Source: Streptomyces cavernicola
GTDB lineage: Bacteria > Actinomycetota > Actinomycetes > Streptomycetales > Streptomycetaceae
Assembly: GCF_029968035.1 (NCBI RefSeq)
Contig: NZ_JASCIQ010000016.1
Location: forward strand, 62,001-126,000
Length of the DNA: 64,000 nucleotides
Direction: 5' to 3'
In this document: positions 25,750 through 34,015 of the stretch, piece by piece
Layout of the letters: every line of letters begins with the position of its first letter
How positions within the stretch are numbered: position 1 is the first letter of the stretch
The notes under the pieces: model-generated
Seen by the model: only the letters and a program-made list of their open reading frames with translations
The model's database searches: none
Told to the model about the DNA's origin: nothing
Position numbers and translations under genes: made by a program

Positions 25750-26850
25750 CTAACCCGGGAATTCGAGGATGTCGCGGTGCCTGTCACGCGTCGGGTGGTA
25801 CGCCGTGGCGGCGCCCTCCCCGGCCACGAGCCGGAACGGGGGAACGCCCGTCACCGTCGTCGCGTGCAGCTCGCCGTGCCGCTGCGCACCGCCGTCGGAC
25901 GCCGACTGCCCGGCGATGCCGTACGGGCCCTGCGGGTCGTCGGACGGCAGCTGCGGCTGCTGCCGCGCGTCCCGCCCTGCGGCGTCGTGCGCCTGCCCGG
26001 CCGCGACGTTGCCGCCGAAGCGGTCCCACCGCTGGCACGCGAAGGCCGACCGCACCTTGTGCGCCGCGCCGTCGTCCGCCCGCGCACCGTGCTCGCGCTC
26101 CTGCGGAACGACACGGTCCGGTACGGGCTGCGTGGCGTCGCCGCCCGGCCCGATCTCCCCGAACTCCGGCAACGACGGCCGGGGGAACGGCGATTCGGGC
26201 AGCCTCCGCGCGGCCTCCTCGGCCAGCAAACCGAGCGGGTTCGCGACCGTACGGGTCAACTCCCCCGTCACGTACCGGGTGAGGGACACCGCGGTGGAGG
26301 TTGTGGTGGAGGTCGCGACCGAGGTCGCGGTGACCCCTGCCGCCGACGTGCTGTCGACCGCCGCCCGCACCGTGTGCCGCAGAGCGGCCCGGGGCCCGAA
26401 CTCTGAATCAGCTTCGGAATCGGAATCGGACACAGGCTCGGATGCGGACGTGGCCGTCGGCTTGGACGCGGGCTTGAAAGCCGCGGTGGCCCCCGGCTCG
26501 GATGCGGGCTTGAACGCCGACTCGTAGCCGGGCTCGGGCTCAGACTCAGCGGTCGGGTCCGCCTCGGTCGGCTCCGAACTGCCCGCCCACTCGGACGGCC
26601 CGGCGGTCGAAGTCGCCGAGGCCGAGGCTGACTCGAACCCGCCCCGGGTCGAAGTCGCCGAGCCCTCCGTGGAGCTGACGGTCCTCGAGGCCTGCGGAGC
26701 GTCGACCGCCTCCGCCGCCTGCGCCCGACCGCCGAACAGCAGCCCGAGCGCCAACAGCGCGCCCAGGAAGAGGCCCACGCGCAGCGCACGCCGACCGCCC
26801 GCCGAGCGCGCCATGCGCTGGGCGGCGGGAATCGCGGCTGCGGCAGTCAA
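25750..26850 (-). CDS. secreted low-complexity protein
   Basis: A 366-residue protein. I chose TTG 26850 because a perfect AGGAGG lies 10 bases upstream. ATG 26898 would place that site inside the coding region. The N-terminus has a signal or anchor helix (RALRVGLFLGALLALGLLFG, then GRAQAAEA). A Ser/Thr/Glu/Pro-rich region with KPASEP/KPASKP repeats follows, then a possible short amphipathic part (YVTGELTRTVANPLGLLAEE) and a His/Gln/Asp-rich C-terminal third. No catalytic motif is visible. It is followed 119 bp later by the other secreted protein gene. Start choice is the main uncertainty. Confidence 0.7.
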   Translation of the reverse strand: MTAAAAIPAAQRMARSAGGRRALRVGLFLGALLALGLLFGGRAQAAEAVDAPQASRTVSSTEGSATSTRGGFESASASATSTAGPSEWAGSSEPTEADPTAESEPEPGYESAFKPASEPGATAAFKPASKPTATSASEPVSDSDSEADSEFGPRAALRHTVRAAVDSTSAAGVTATSVATSTTTSTAVSLTRYVTGELTRTVANPLGLLAEEAARRLPESPFPRPSLPEFGEIGPGGDATQPVPDRVVPQEREHGARADDGAAHKVRSAFACQRWDRFGGNVAAGQAHDAAGRDARQQPQLPSDDPQGPYGIAGQSASDGGAQRHGELHATTVTGVPPFRLVAGEGAATAYHPTRDRHRDILEFPG

Positions 26851-26974
26851 GTTCGGGGAGCCTCCTAGTAAGCGCCCGATACTTGCATGCGACGGCATGC
26901 GTTGCGCAAGTCCCCTGTGACTGATGAGTAGCCATGTCCGGAATGGCCGTTCAGGGCGCTCCGGGATGATTCAG

Positions 26975-27060
26975 CCACCGTTCACCAGGCGTTGGACAAG
27001 ACGTCGCACCAGGCGCTGCACGAGGCGTTGCACAAGGCTTGGTCGAGGTGTTGCGCAAGG
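26975..27060. repeat. degenerate 12-15-bp repeats after the VWA gene
   Basis: Just past the VWA stop there is a run of imperfect units (CACCAGGCGTTGGACAAG, CACCAGGCGCTGCACGAGG, GTTGCACAAGGC, GTTGCGCAAGGC). They read on the minus strand as Val-Gln-Arg-Leu-like quartets but are out of frame with the gene. They are probably a slipped-strand remnant. No promoter is evident. Confidence 0.5.
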
Positions 27061-27074
27061 CTTGATCGAGGTGT

Positions 27075-28367
27075 TCAGGCCGCGTCCGGTATCGGCAGTG
27101 GCCGCTTCTCGATCGCGGCCGCCATCACCTCCGGGAACAGATCGGGCGTGCAGGCGAACGCGGGCGCACCGAGCCCGGCGAGCGCCGCCGCATGCTCCCT
27201 GTCGTACGCGGGCGCCCCCTCGTCGGAGAGCGCGAGCAGTGTCACGAACTGCACGCCCGCCGCCTTCATCGCGGCGACCCGCTTCAGCATCTCGTTCCGT
27301 ATCCCGCCCTCGTACAGGTCCGAGATCAGCACCACGACCGTGTCCGCGGGGCGGGTGATCTGCGACTGGCAGTACGCGAGCGCCCTGTTGATGTCCGTGC
27401 CCCCGCCGAGCTGGGTGCCGAACAACACGTCCACGGGGTCGTCCAGTTGGTCCGTCAGGTCGACGACCGCCGTGTCGAAGACGACGAGCCGCGTGGCGAT
27501 CGACCGCATCGACGCCAGGACCGCGCCGAACACCGAGGCGTAGACGACGGAGGCGGCCATCGAGCCGGACTGGTCGATGCAGAGGATCACTTCCTTCTTC
27601 ACGGACTGCGAAGCCCGCCCGTACCCCACGAGGCGCTCCGGCACGACCGTCCCGTACTCCGGCAGGTAGTTCTTCAGGTTGGCGGCGATCGTGCGGTTCC
27701 AGTCGATGTCCCGGTGGCGTGGCCGGCTGATCCGCGCGCTGCGGTCGAGCGCACCCGTCAGGGTCGCCCGCGCACGCGACGCCAGCCGCTTCTCCAGGTC
27801 CTCCACGACCTTGCGCACCACGGCACGCGCGGTCTCCTTCGTCGTCTCCGGCATCGCGTGCTTCAGCGAGAGCAGCGTGCCGACCAGATGCACGTCCGCC
27901 TCGACGGCCTCGAGCATCTCCGGTTCGAGCAGCAGCGCGGACAGGCCGAGCCGCTCGATGGCGTCGCGCTGCATCACCTGCACCACGGACGACGGGAAGT
28001 ACTTCCGGATGTCGCCGAGCCAGCGCGCCACCGACGGGGCCGACGCCCCGAGCCCGGCCGAGCGGTCCCTGCCCTTCCCCGCCCGGTCGCCCTTGCCGTA
28101 CAGCGAGGTCAGCGCGCCGTCCATCGCCGCGTCCTGCCCCTGCAGCCGGCATCCGGTCCCGTCAGCCGCATCTCCGCCGAGCACGAGCCGCCACCGCCGA
28201 AGCCGCTCCTCGTCGCCGCCTTGCCCGTGCTCCGGCACGCGTTCCGGCACGCGTTCCGGCACGCGTTCCGGCACGCGTTCCGGCACGCGTTCCGGCAGGT
28301 GTCGCCGATCAGCCTGCGGCTCGGCTTCCCGGGTCGCTTCCGGTGCTTCTGCGCCTGTACGTGTCAT
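27075..28367 (-). CDS. VWA domain protein of the MoxR-DUF5682-VWA operon
   Basis: A 430-residue protein. Residues 23-45 carry a PERV tetrapeptide repeat encoded by a 12-bp tandem repeat. A helical region of about 200 residues follows (IRKYFPSSVVQVMQRDAIER), then a C-terminal von Willebrand A domain with a complete metal-ion adhesion site: DQSGS (265-269), T324 in GGGTDINRAL and D350 in VLISDLYEGG. VWA proteins paired with MoxR ATPases usually act as adaptors or substrates in metal insertion or assembly. ATG 28367 overlaps the DUF5682 stop as ATGA, so the three genes are translationally coupled. It is the last gene of the operon; no clear terminator hairpin was found. Confidence 0.9.
   Translation of the reverse strand: MTRTGAEAPEATREAEPQADRRHLPERVPERVPERVPERVPERVPEHGQGGDEERLRRWRLVLGGDAADGTGCRLQGQDAAMDGALTSLYGKGDRAGKGRDRSAGLGASAPSVARWLGDIRKYFPSSVVQVMQRDAIERLGLSALLLEPEMLEAVEADVHLVGTLLSLKHAMPETTKETARAVVRKVVEDLEKRLASRARATLTGALDRSARISRPRHRDIDWNRTIAANLKNYLPEYGTVVPERLVGYGRASQSVKKEVILCIDQSGSMAASVVYASVFGAVLASMRSIATRLVVFDTAVVDLTDQLDDPVDVLFGTQLGGGTDINRALAYCQSQITRPADTVVVLISDLYEGGIRNEMLKRVAAMKAAGVQFVTLLALSDEGAPAYDREHAAALAGLGAPAFACTPDLFPEVMAAAIEKRPLPIPDAA
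28232..28291. repeat. five-copy 12-bp tandem repeat inside the VWA gene
   Basis: CCGGCACGCGTT occurs five times in exact tandem (starts 28232, 28244, 28256, 28268, 28280). It encodes Pro-Glu-Arg-Val quartets near the N-terminus. A 12-bp unit keeps the frame, so copy number can vary without breaking the protein. Confidence 0.9.
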
Positions 28368-31039
28368 GCGGGCGCCTCCGTGAGGTCGCGAACGGCTGAG
28401 GCTGGGGCTGGAGCCGAGGCCACGGCCGGGCTCTGGCTCGTGGACGAGGTCGCGGTCGCGGTCGGGTTCAGAGTCGCGGGGTTCGGTGGTGCGAGGCCGA
28501 GGAGCAGGTGCAGCACCGGCAGCACCGCGTCGGCCCGCTCCTGGTCCGGTTCCGCCGCGAAGCCCCGTATGCCGGTCGTGGCCGTGATCGCTTCGGCCGC
28601 TCCTCCGGGCCCGCGCCGCACCAACTCCCCGAGCGTGCGCCGCACTCCGGCCTCGTACGCCGAGAACGTACGGCGCAGCAGTGGCAGTACATCCGTGAAC
28701 GCCTCGGCCGGCACGGACGTCAGCCAGGCGTCGACCAGGCCGAGCAACCGGTCGTCGTGGATGAGCAGCATGCCGCCGCCGGTTCCTCCGGAACCACTGC
28801 CGACGAACCCCTCGATCCACGCCGCCGCGTCGGCCGGCGCCGCCCCGGGCGACAGTGCGAGCCCCATCAGCCGCGCTGCCTCCGGGTGCTCCAACTCCCC
28901 TTCGTCCAGGAGGAGTCGAACCGCTCGCCCCCGCACCTCGCCCGGCACGGTGTCCCGCCCGGCAAGGACCCGGAGGACGGAGTGCCAGCGGCCGCGCACG
29001 GCGGTCGTGGTCGCGCCGTCCGGCGGCGTCGGCTCGGCGAGCAGGCCGACCGCTGTGTGCACCGCGTCGACATGGCCTCGCATCTGCGCCCCGCCGTCGG
29101 CGTCGAGCCCGGCGCAGGCCGGCGGCAGGCCGACGAAGATGCGCCCGGCGAGGCCCGCGGCGACCTCGGCGAGTGCGCCGGTGTCCGTGCTGCGTACGTC
29201 GCCGTAGCGGAGCGAGCGGACCAGTGCGGGCAGGGCCTGGGCGAGGTGGCCGACGTCGGTGTCCAGGGCGGCGCGGTCGGCGAGCACCTGCATCACCGTG
29301 GGGAGCGCGTCCGGGAGTTCGGCCAGGAGGCAGCGCTCGGCGAGCGCGGTGACGTCGGCGAGGGCCGGCGCCGAGATCGCGTCCGACTCGGCCTTCGCGG
29401 TGGCGGCCGCGAGCACCGTGGTTCCCCAGATTCCCGCTTCGGCGACGCGGACCGCCAGCTCCGGCTCCCAGCGGAGCCGCCAGCTCTCGCGGAACGTCCC
29501 GGTGGAGCTGCGCCCCGTGGCCGACGGCTCGCCCCAGCCGACGCCGAGGAGCCGCAGCCGGTGCAGGAGCCTGCTGCGCGCGGCGTCGGTCTCCTTGCGC
29601 AGATCGAGGTCCAACTCCCGTTCCAGCGCCTCGGGTTTGAGGCGCAGCCGCCGTTGCGTCCGGCTCAGGTCGCGTTGCAGCGGCACGGCGGGCGCCGCCT
29701 CCGGGACCTCGCCGAGCACGTCCCCGACGACGAGCTTGTCGTGCACCAGCGCCAGCGGCACGTCCGAGCCGTCGCACATCACGGCGCGGACCGCGTCGGT
29801 GGTTTCCGACAGTCCGGGCAGCGGGCGGCCGCGCATCACGGCCAGCGTCTCGGCGAGCCGTACGGCCTCGATGACGTGCGCCGACGACACCGCGCGGTCC
29901 TCGTCCCTGAGCAGCCCGGCGACTCTCGTCATCCAGCGTTCGACGGGCCGGTCCGGTGCGCGGAACAGATGCGCGTACCAGCCCGGCGAGGCGATGCCCG
30001 CCCCGTACCCGCTGGCCCGCGACAGTCTGCGGTGTGTCCAGGGCACCCACGTCATGTCGACCTTGGTCTTGGGCAGCCCCTTCAGCACGGCCCGGTCGGC
30101 GGTCACAGTCACCTTGGCGGCGAGCGCGGGCACGTGCCAGGCGCCGCACACCACCGCCACCTCGTCCCCGAACTCCTTGCGCGCCGCGCGGAGTTGGAGC
30201 CGCATGTACGCCTCGCGCGCCGTGTCGCGGGCGTGGCCGCCGTCGCCGTACCGCTCCCGCAGCGCGCCCATCGCGTCGGCAAGCGCGGCGAACGGGGCCA
30301 GTGCGTCGTCGGCCGCGGCCCGGTGCTCGACCACGTCCTCCCACCAGCGCTCCGGGTCGTCGTACCCGGCGGTCTCCGCCAGGACCGCGAGCGGGTCGAT
30401 CCGCAGACTCCGCCCGTCCGGATCGCCCTCCTGTCCCGCGGCTTCCTGACCGGCCTCCTGCCCTGCAGCTTCCTGACCGGCGGGCTGGCCGGGGTGGCCG
30501 GGCTCCGTGCCCGAGCCCACATCCACCTGCGGGTTCGGCCTCTCCCCCGGAGGATCGCCCTGAGCCTCGTCCACGGCCTGGTCCGGGTCCGGGTCATCCC
30601 CCGGCGGCTGGGCCAGCGAGTGGGCGGCCGGCAGGTCGATGAACCGTACCGGCACCCCGCGCTCCACAGCCCAGCGCAGCGCCACCCACTCCGGGGAGAA
30701 CTCGGCGAGCGGCCAGAACGCCGAGCGCGCCGGGTCGTCCGTGACGTGCGCAAGGAGCGCCACCGGCGGGCTCATCCCGTCGTCCCCGACCAGCGCCACC
30801 AGGGCGTCCGCCTCGGGCGGCCCCTCGATCAGCACGGCACGCGGCACGCACGCGTCCAGCGCTTCCCGTACGGCCCGCGCCGATCCGGGGCCGTGGTGGC
30901 GCACCCCCAACAGCCAGGGCCCGTCCGTCCGTTCACCTTCGTGGTTCTGCGGGGCGCCGCCCCCACCCCCGTGCAGGGCGGCGCCCCTGTCCTTGGGCCG
31001 GGCGCGCGGGCCCGGCGCCGCTTCCGCGAAGCCCCTCAC
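28364..31039 (-). CDS. DUF5682 protein, middle gene of the MoxR-VWA operon
   Basis: An 891-residue protein starting at GTG 31039, which overlaps the ATPase stop (GTGA) and follows GGGAGG. The N-terminal 350 residues carry spaced motifs LLGVRHHGPGSARAV (about 43-57), RAVLIEGPPEAD, and VVCGAWHVPALAAK. Their pattern of His, Glu and a later Gly-X-X-His resembles the EreA/ChaN/TraB-TIKI hydrolase-like fold (inference from motif spacing). A Gly-Gln-Glu repeat linker (about 170-190) interrupts it. The remaining 500 residues are helical and unassigned, with a Thr/Ser/Ala-rich tail. DUF5682 is known from genomes to travel with MoxR and VWA genes. No function is established to my knowledge. Confidence 0.88.
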   Translation of the reverse strand: MRGFAEAAPGPRARPKDRGAALHGGGGGAPQNHEGERTDGPWLLGVRHHGPGSARAVREALDACVPRAVLIEGPPEADALVALVGDDGMSPPVALLAHVTDDPARSAFWPLAEFSPEWVALRWAVERGVPVRFIDLPAAHSLAQPPGDDPDPDQAVDEAQGDPPGERPNPQVDVGSGTEPGHPGQPAGQEAAGQEAGQEAAGQEGDPDGRSLRIDPLAVLAETAGYDDPERWWEDVVEHRAAADDALAPFAALADAMGALRERYGDGGHARDTAREAYMRLQLRAARKEFGDEVAVVCGAWHVPALAAKVTVTADRAVLKGLPKTKVDMTWVPWTHRRLSRASGYGAGIASPGWYAHLFRAPDRPVERWMTRVAGLLRDEDRAVSSAHVIEAVRLAETLAVMRGRPLPGLSETTDAVRAVMCDGSDVPLALVHDKLVVGDVLGEVPEAAPAVPLQRDLSRTQRRLRLKPEALERELDLDLRKETDAARSRLLHRLRLLGVGWGEPSATGRSSTGTFRESWRLRWEPELAVRVAEAGIWGTTVLAAATAKAESDAISAPALADVTALAERCLLAELPDALPTVMQVLADRAALDTDVGHLAQALPALVRSLRYGDVRSTDTGALAEVAAGLAGRIFVGLPPACAGLDADGGAQMRGHVDAVHTAVGLLAEPTPPDGATTTAVRGRWHSVLRVLAGRDTVPGEVRGRAVRLLLDEGELEHPEAARLMGLALSPGAAPADAAAWIEGFVGSGSGGTGGGMLLIHDDRLLGLVDAWLTSVPAEAFTDVLPLLRRTFSAYEAGVRRTLGELVRRGPGGAAEAITATTGIRGFAAEPDQERADAVLPVLHLLLGLAPPNPATLNPTATATSSTSQSPAVASAPAPASAVRDLTEAPA

Positions 31040-32172
31040 GCGCTCACCTCCCGGCACGCGCGGTAGAAGTCCTTCCAGCCCTCGCGCTCGCGGACGACCG
31101 CCTCCAGGTACTCCTGCCAGACGACCCGGTCCGCGGCCGGGTCCCGCACCACGGCGCCGAGGATCCCCGCGGCGACGTCGGCCGGCCGCAGGATCCCGTC
31201 GCCGAAGTGGGCGGAGAGAGCGAGGCCGTTGGTGACGACCGAGATGGCCTCGGCCGTGGAGAGCGTGCCGCTGGGCGACTTCACCTTCGTACGTCCGTCT
31301 GCCGTGACTCCGTCGCGCAGCTCGCGGAAGACCGTGACGACGCGGCGGATCTCGGCGATGCCGTCCGGAGCCGTGGGCAGGTCGAGCGAGCGCCCGAGCT
31401 GGTCGACGCGGCGCGAGACGATGTCCACCTCCGCCTCCACGCTCTCCGGTAGGGGCAGCACGACCGTGTTGAAGCGGCGGCGGAGCGCGCTCGACAGCTC
31501 GTTCACCCCGCGGTCGCGGTCGTTGGCCGTGGCGATCAGGTTGAAGCCGCGCACCGCCTGCACCTCCTGCCCCAACTCCGCTATGGGCAGGGTCTTCTCG
31601 GACAGGATCGTGATCAACGTGTCCTGCACGTCCGCCGGGATGCGGGTGAGCTCCTCGACCCGCGCCGTCATCCCCTCCGACATGGCCCGCATGACCGGGC
31701 TCGGCACGAGCGCGTCCCGGCTGGGGCCGTGGGCGAGCAGCTGCGCGTAGTTCCAGCCGTACCTGATCGCCTCTTCCGGCGTGCCCGCCGTGCCCTGGAC
31801 GAGGAGGGTCGAGTCTCCGCTCACCGCGGCCGCCAGGTGCTCGGACACCCAGGTCTTCGCGGTGCCCGGAACGCCGAGGAGGAGCAGGGCGCGGTCCGTG
31901 GCCAGGGTGGTCACCGCGACCTCGACGAGGCGGCGCGGGCCCACGTACTTCGGCGTGATCACCGTGCCGTCCGGGAGTGTGCCGCCCAGCAGGTAGGTCG
32001 CCACGGCCCACGGCGAGAGGCGCCAACGCGCGGGCCTCGGGCGGTCGTCGGCCGCCGCCAGCGCCTTCAACTCGTCCGCGAACGCGTCCTCGGCATGCGG
32101 CCGCAGCGCTGCCGCGTCGTCCTTCGGACCGTTCACGGCGGTAGTGACGGCGGTGTTGACGGACACAGTCAT
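31036..32172 (-). CDS. MoxR-type AAA+ ATPase
   Basis: A 378-residue AAA+ protein. It has a Walker A GVPGTAKT (100-107), a Walker B region of variant form (ARVEELTRIP, E173-E174, where MoxR proteins usually have DE), sensor 1 in FNLIATANDRDRG, an arginine-finger segment LSSALRRRFN (residues 231-233) and a C-terminal lid ending WKDFYRACREVSA. MoxR ATPases act as chaperones with VWA partners to activate or remodel enzymes. GGAGG lies eight bases before ATG 32172. It is first in a three-gene operon with 4-bp overlaps. The promoter holds a PafBC-like motif, TTGTCAGTG, identical to that of the divergent SWIM gene. Confidence 0.93.
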   Translation of the reverse strand: MTVSVNTAVTTAVNGPKDDAAALRPHAEDAFADELKALAAADDRPRPARWRLSPWAVATYLLGGTLPDGTVITPKYVGPRRLVEVAVTTLATDRALLLLGVPGTAKTWVSEHLAAAVSGDSTLLVQGTAGTPEEAIRYGWNYAQLLAHGPSRDALVPSPVMRAMSEGMTARVEELTRIPADVQDTLITILSEKTLPIAELGQEVQAVRGFNLIATANDRDRGVNELSSALRRRFNTVVLPLPESVEAEVDIVSRRVDQLGRSLDLPTAPDGIAEIRRVVTVFRELRDGVTADGRTKVKSPSGTLSTAEAISVVTNGLALSAHFGDGILRPADVAAGILGAVVRDPAADRVVWQEYLEAVVREREGWKDFYRACREVSA

Positions 32173-32256
32173 GGATCCCCCTCCAAATGCGCAGGACTGA
32201 GCACCTCGACAGATCACCGGGGCCGCGGCCCGAGCTGATCGCCGGTTGTGGTCTCC

Positions 32257-32279
32257 ACCGTGCACCACGCCACTGACAA
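32257..32279 (-). promoter_or_regulatory. PafBC-type motif of the MoxR operon
   Basis: On the minus strand: TTGTCAGTG (32271-32279), eight bases, then CACGGT (32257-32262). The first block matches the PafBC (RecA-NDp) DNA-damage promoter consensus TTGTCRGTG-N8-TANNNT exactly. The -10 block matches only at A2 and T6. It is part of an 18-bp sequence repeated exactly, inverted, at the SWIM promoter. The leader to the ATG is about 80 nt with a good ribosome site. Confidence 0.6.
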
Positions 32280-32466
32280 TCGACCGTCGTCGCAGGTCAG
32301 AAGGGAAGTGGGCGTGGGTGGAGAGGAAGTGAGCGCGGCGAGAGGGGAGTTGAGGCGGCGGTGAGGCCGGGCCGAGGCGAGGCCGGGGCGAGGTTCGGGC
32401 GAGGCCAGTCGCCGGCGAGGCTCGCCGCAATCGCCGTCGATCTACGTTTCCGCAGGTCAGGGTCGA

Positions 32467-32489
32467 TTGTCAGTGGCGGGCTCTAACGT
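32467..32489 (+). promoter_or_regulatory. PafBC-type promoter of the SWIM gene, leaderless
   Basis: TTGTCAGTG-N8-TAACGT matches the PafBC-dependent promoter consensus at every defined position. The -10 ends seven bases before the ATG, so the transcript should begin at or next to the start codon. The sequence 32461-32478 is the exact inverse of 32268-32285. Confidence 0.8.
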
Positions 32490-32496
32490 CGCAGAC

Positions 32497-33861
32497 ATGA
32501 ATCAGCAGGGGGTGCGCTGGACGGCTGATCAGGTGCTCGCACTGGCTCCTGACGTCGCGTCGCGCAAGGCGGGAAGCAAGCTCGGCGCGGCCGGTCCGTG
32601 GTCCGAGACGGGCAGTTCGAGCGAGGGGGCGGTATGGGGACTGTGCAAGGGCAGCGGCAGCAAGCCGTACCAAACGGTCGTGGACACCACGGGCCCTGCG
32701 TACAAGTGCAGTTGCCCGAGCCGGAAGTTTCCGTGCAAGCACGCGCTCGGCCTGCTGCTGCTGTGGGCGGAACCCGACGGCGCGGACGGCACGGTTCCGG
32801 ACACGCGGCCGCCGGAGTGGGCGGAGCAATGGCTGGCCGACCGCCGCAAACGAACCGCCGCGACCGGAGGGGACCAGTCAACTCCGGCTACAGCAAAGGC
32901 CGGTGACGCCGAGGCCGCCCGCCGCAGGGCGGAGCGTCGGGCCGAGCGGGCGACGGCGGGGGCGACCGAGCTGGAGCAGCGCCTGACCGACCTGCTGCGC
33001 GGCGGCCTGGCCGACGCCGAGCAGGCGGGGTACGGGCTGTGGGAGGAGACCGCCCGCCGCATGGTGGACGCGCAGGTGCCCGGACTTGCCTCGCGCGTAC
33101 AGGAATTGGGGGCGATTCCCAGCTCGGGCGCCGGCTGGCCGGTGCGGTTGCTCGAGGAGTGCGCCCTGCTCCACCTGCTCGACCAGGCTTGGCTGCGGCG
33201 CGAGCAACTGCCCGAACCACTGGCGGCCACCGTTCGCGCACGGCTCGGCCTGCCCACATCGGCCGACGGCCCACCCGTCCGGGACCAGTGGCTGGTCCTG
33301 GCGCAGTACGACTCGGCCGAGGGCAAACTGACCACGCGCCGCATCTGGCTGCACGGAGTCGCATCGGGCCGCACGGCACTGCTGTTGTCCTTCGGAGCCG
33401 CAGGCCGGGCACCGGAGCTCGCGCTTCCAGTGGGGTTCTCGCTGGACGCGGAGGTGTCCTCCTTTCCGGGAACCGGCCAGCTGCGGGCCGCACTCGGCGA
33501 GCGCTTCGCCGCGCCGGAGCCGACACCGCTGCGACCCGAGGCCGTGAACATCGCCGATGCCACGGCGGCGTACGGCATCGCGTTGCGCGACGACCCGTGG
33601 CTGGACTCGTGGCCGGTCACGCTGCGGGAGGTGGTGCCCGTCCAGGAGGACGAAGGCGACGGATGGCAACTGGCCGATGCAGACGGCAAGTTCGCGCTTC
33701 CACTCTCGGACAGAGCCGTGACGCGTCCTGGCCTGTGGAAGCTGGTCGCGATCTCGGGCGGCGCACCCGTCACCGTCTTCGGCGAGTGCGGACACAACGG
33801 CTTCACCCCTCTTACGGCCTGGCCCACGGAGGAAGCCACCGAGGCGATATCGCTGAGCTGA
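32497..33861 (+). CDS. SWIM zinc-finger protein
   Basis: A 454-residue protein. Near the N-terminus it carries a SWIM motif, C71-X-C73-X6-C80-X-H82 within YKCSCPSRKFPCKHALGL, which should bind zinc and DNA or protein. A basic Ala/Arg/Glu-rich helical linker follows (about 120-165). The rest (about 165-454) is unassigned and contains ELEQRLTDLLRGGLADAEQ and several beta-rich segments. ATG 32497 is used because it follows the promoter by seven bases. It is divergent from the MoxR operon and 154 bp before DUF5691 on the same strand. The promoter predicts induction by DNA damage, and its SWIM domain is the most direct nucleic-acid-binding candidate in the cluster. Confidence 0.9.
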   Translation: MNQQGVRWTADQVLALAPDVASRKAGSKLGAAGPWSETGSSSEGAVWGLCKGSGSKPYQTVVDTTGPAYKCSCPSRKFPCKHALGLLLLWAEPDGADGTVPDTRPPEWAEQWLADRRKRTAATGGDQSTPATAKAGDAEAARRRAERRAERATAGATELEQRLTDLLRGGLADAEQAGYGLWEETARRMVDAQVPGLASRVQELGAIPSSGAGWPVRLLEECALLHLLDQAWLRREQLPEPLAATVRARLGLPTSADGPPVRDQWLVLAQYDSAEGKLTTRRIWLHGVASGRTALLLSFGAAGRAPELALPVGFSLDAEVSSFPGTGQLRAALGERFAAPEPTPLRPEAVNIADATAAYGIALRDDPWLDSWPVTLREVVPVQEDEGDGWQLADADGKFALPLSDRAVTRPGLWKLVAISGGAPVTVFGECGHNGFTPLTAWPTEEATEAISLS

Positions 33862-34015
33862 GCCGAGCTGGGCCGATCCGAACTGGGCCCAGCTGAGCCG
33901 GCCCGACTCCGGCTCCGGCTCCGGCTCCGGCTGGGCTCCTCGTACGCGGTGCCGCCCTGCCGACCGGCTCCCGCACTCCATCCTCTTCCGCAAGACTCGA
34001 AGCTCTGGAGCCCGT

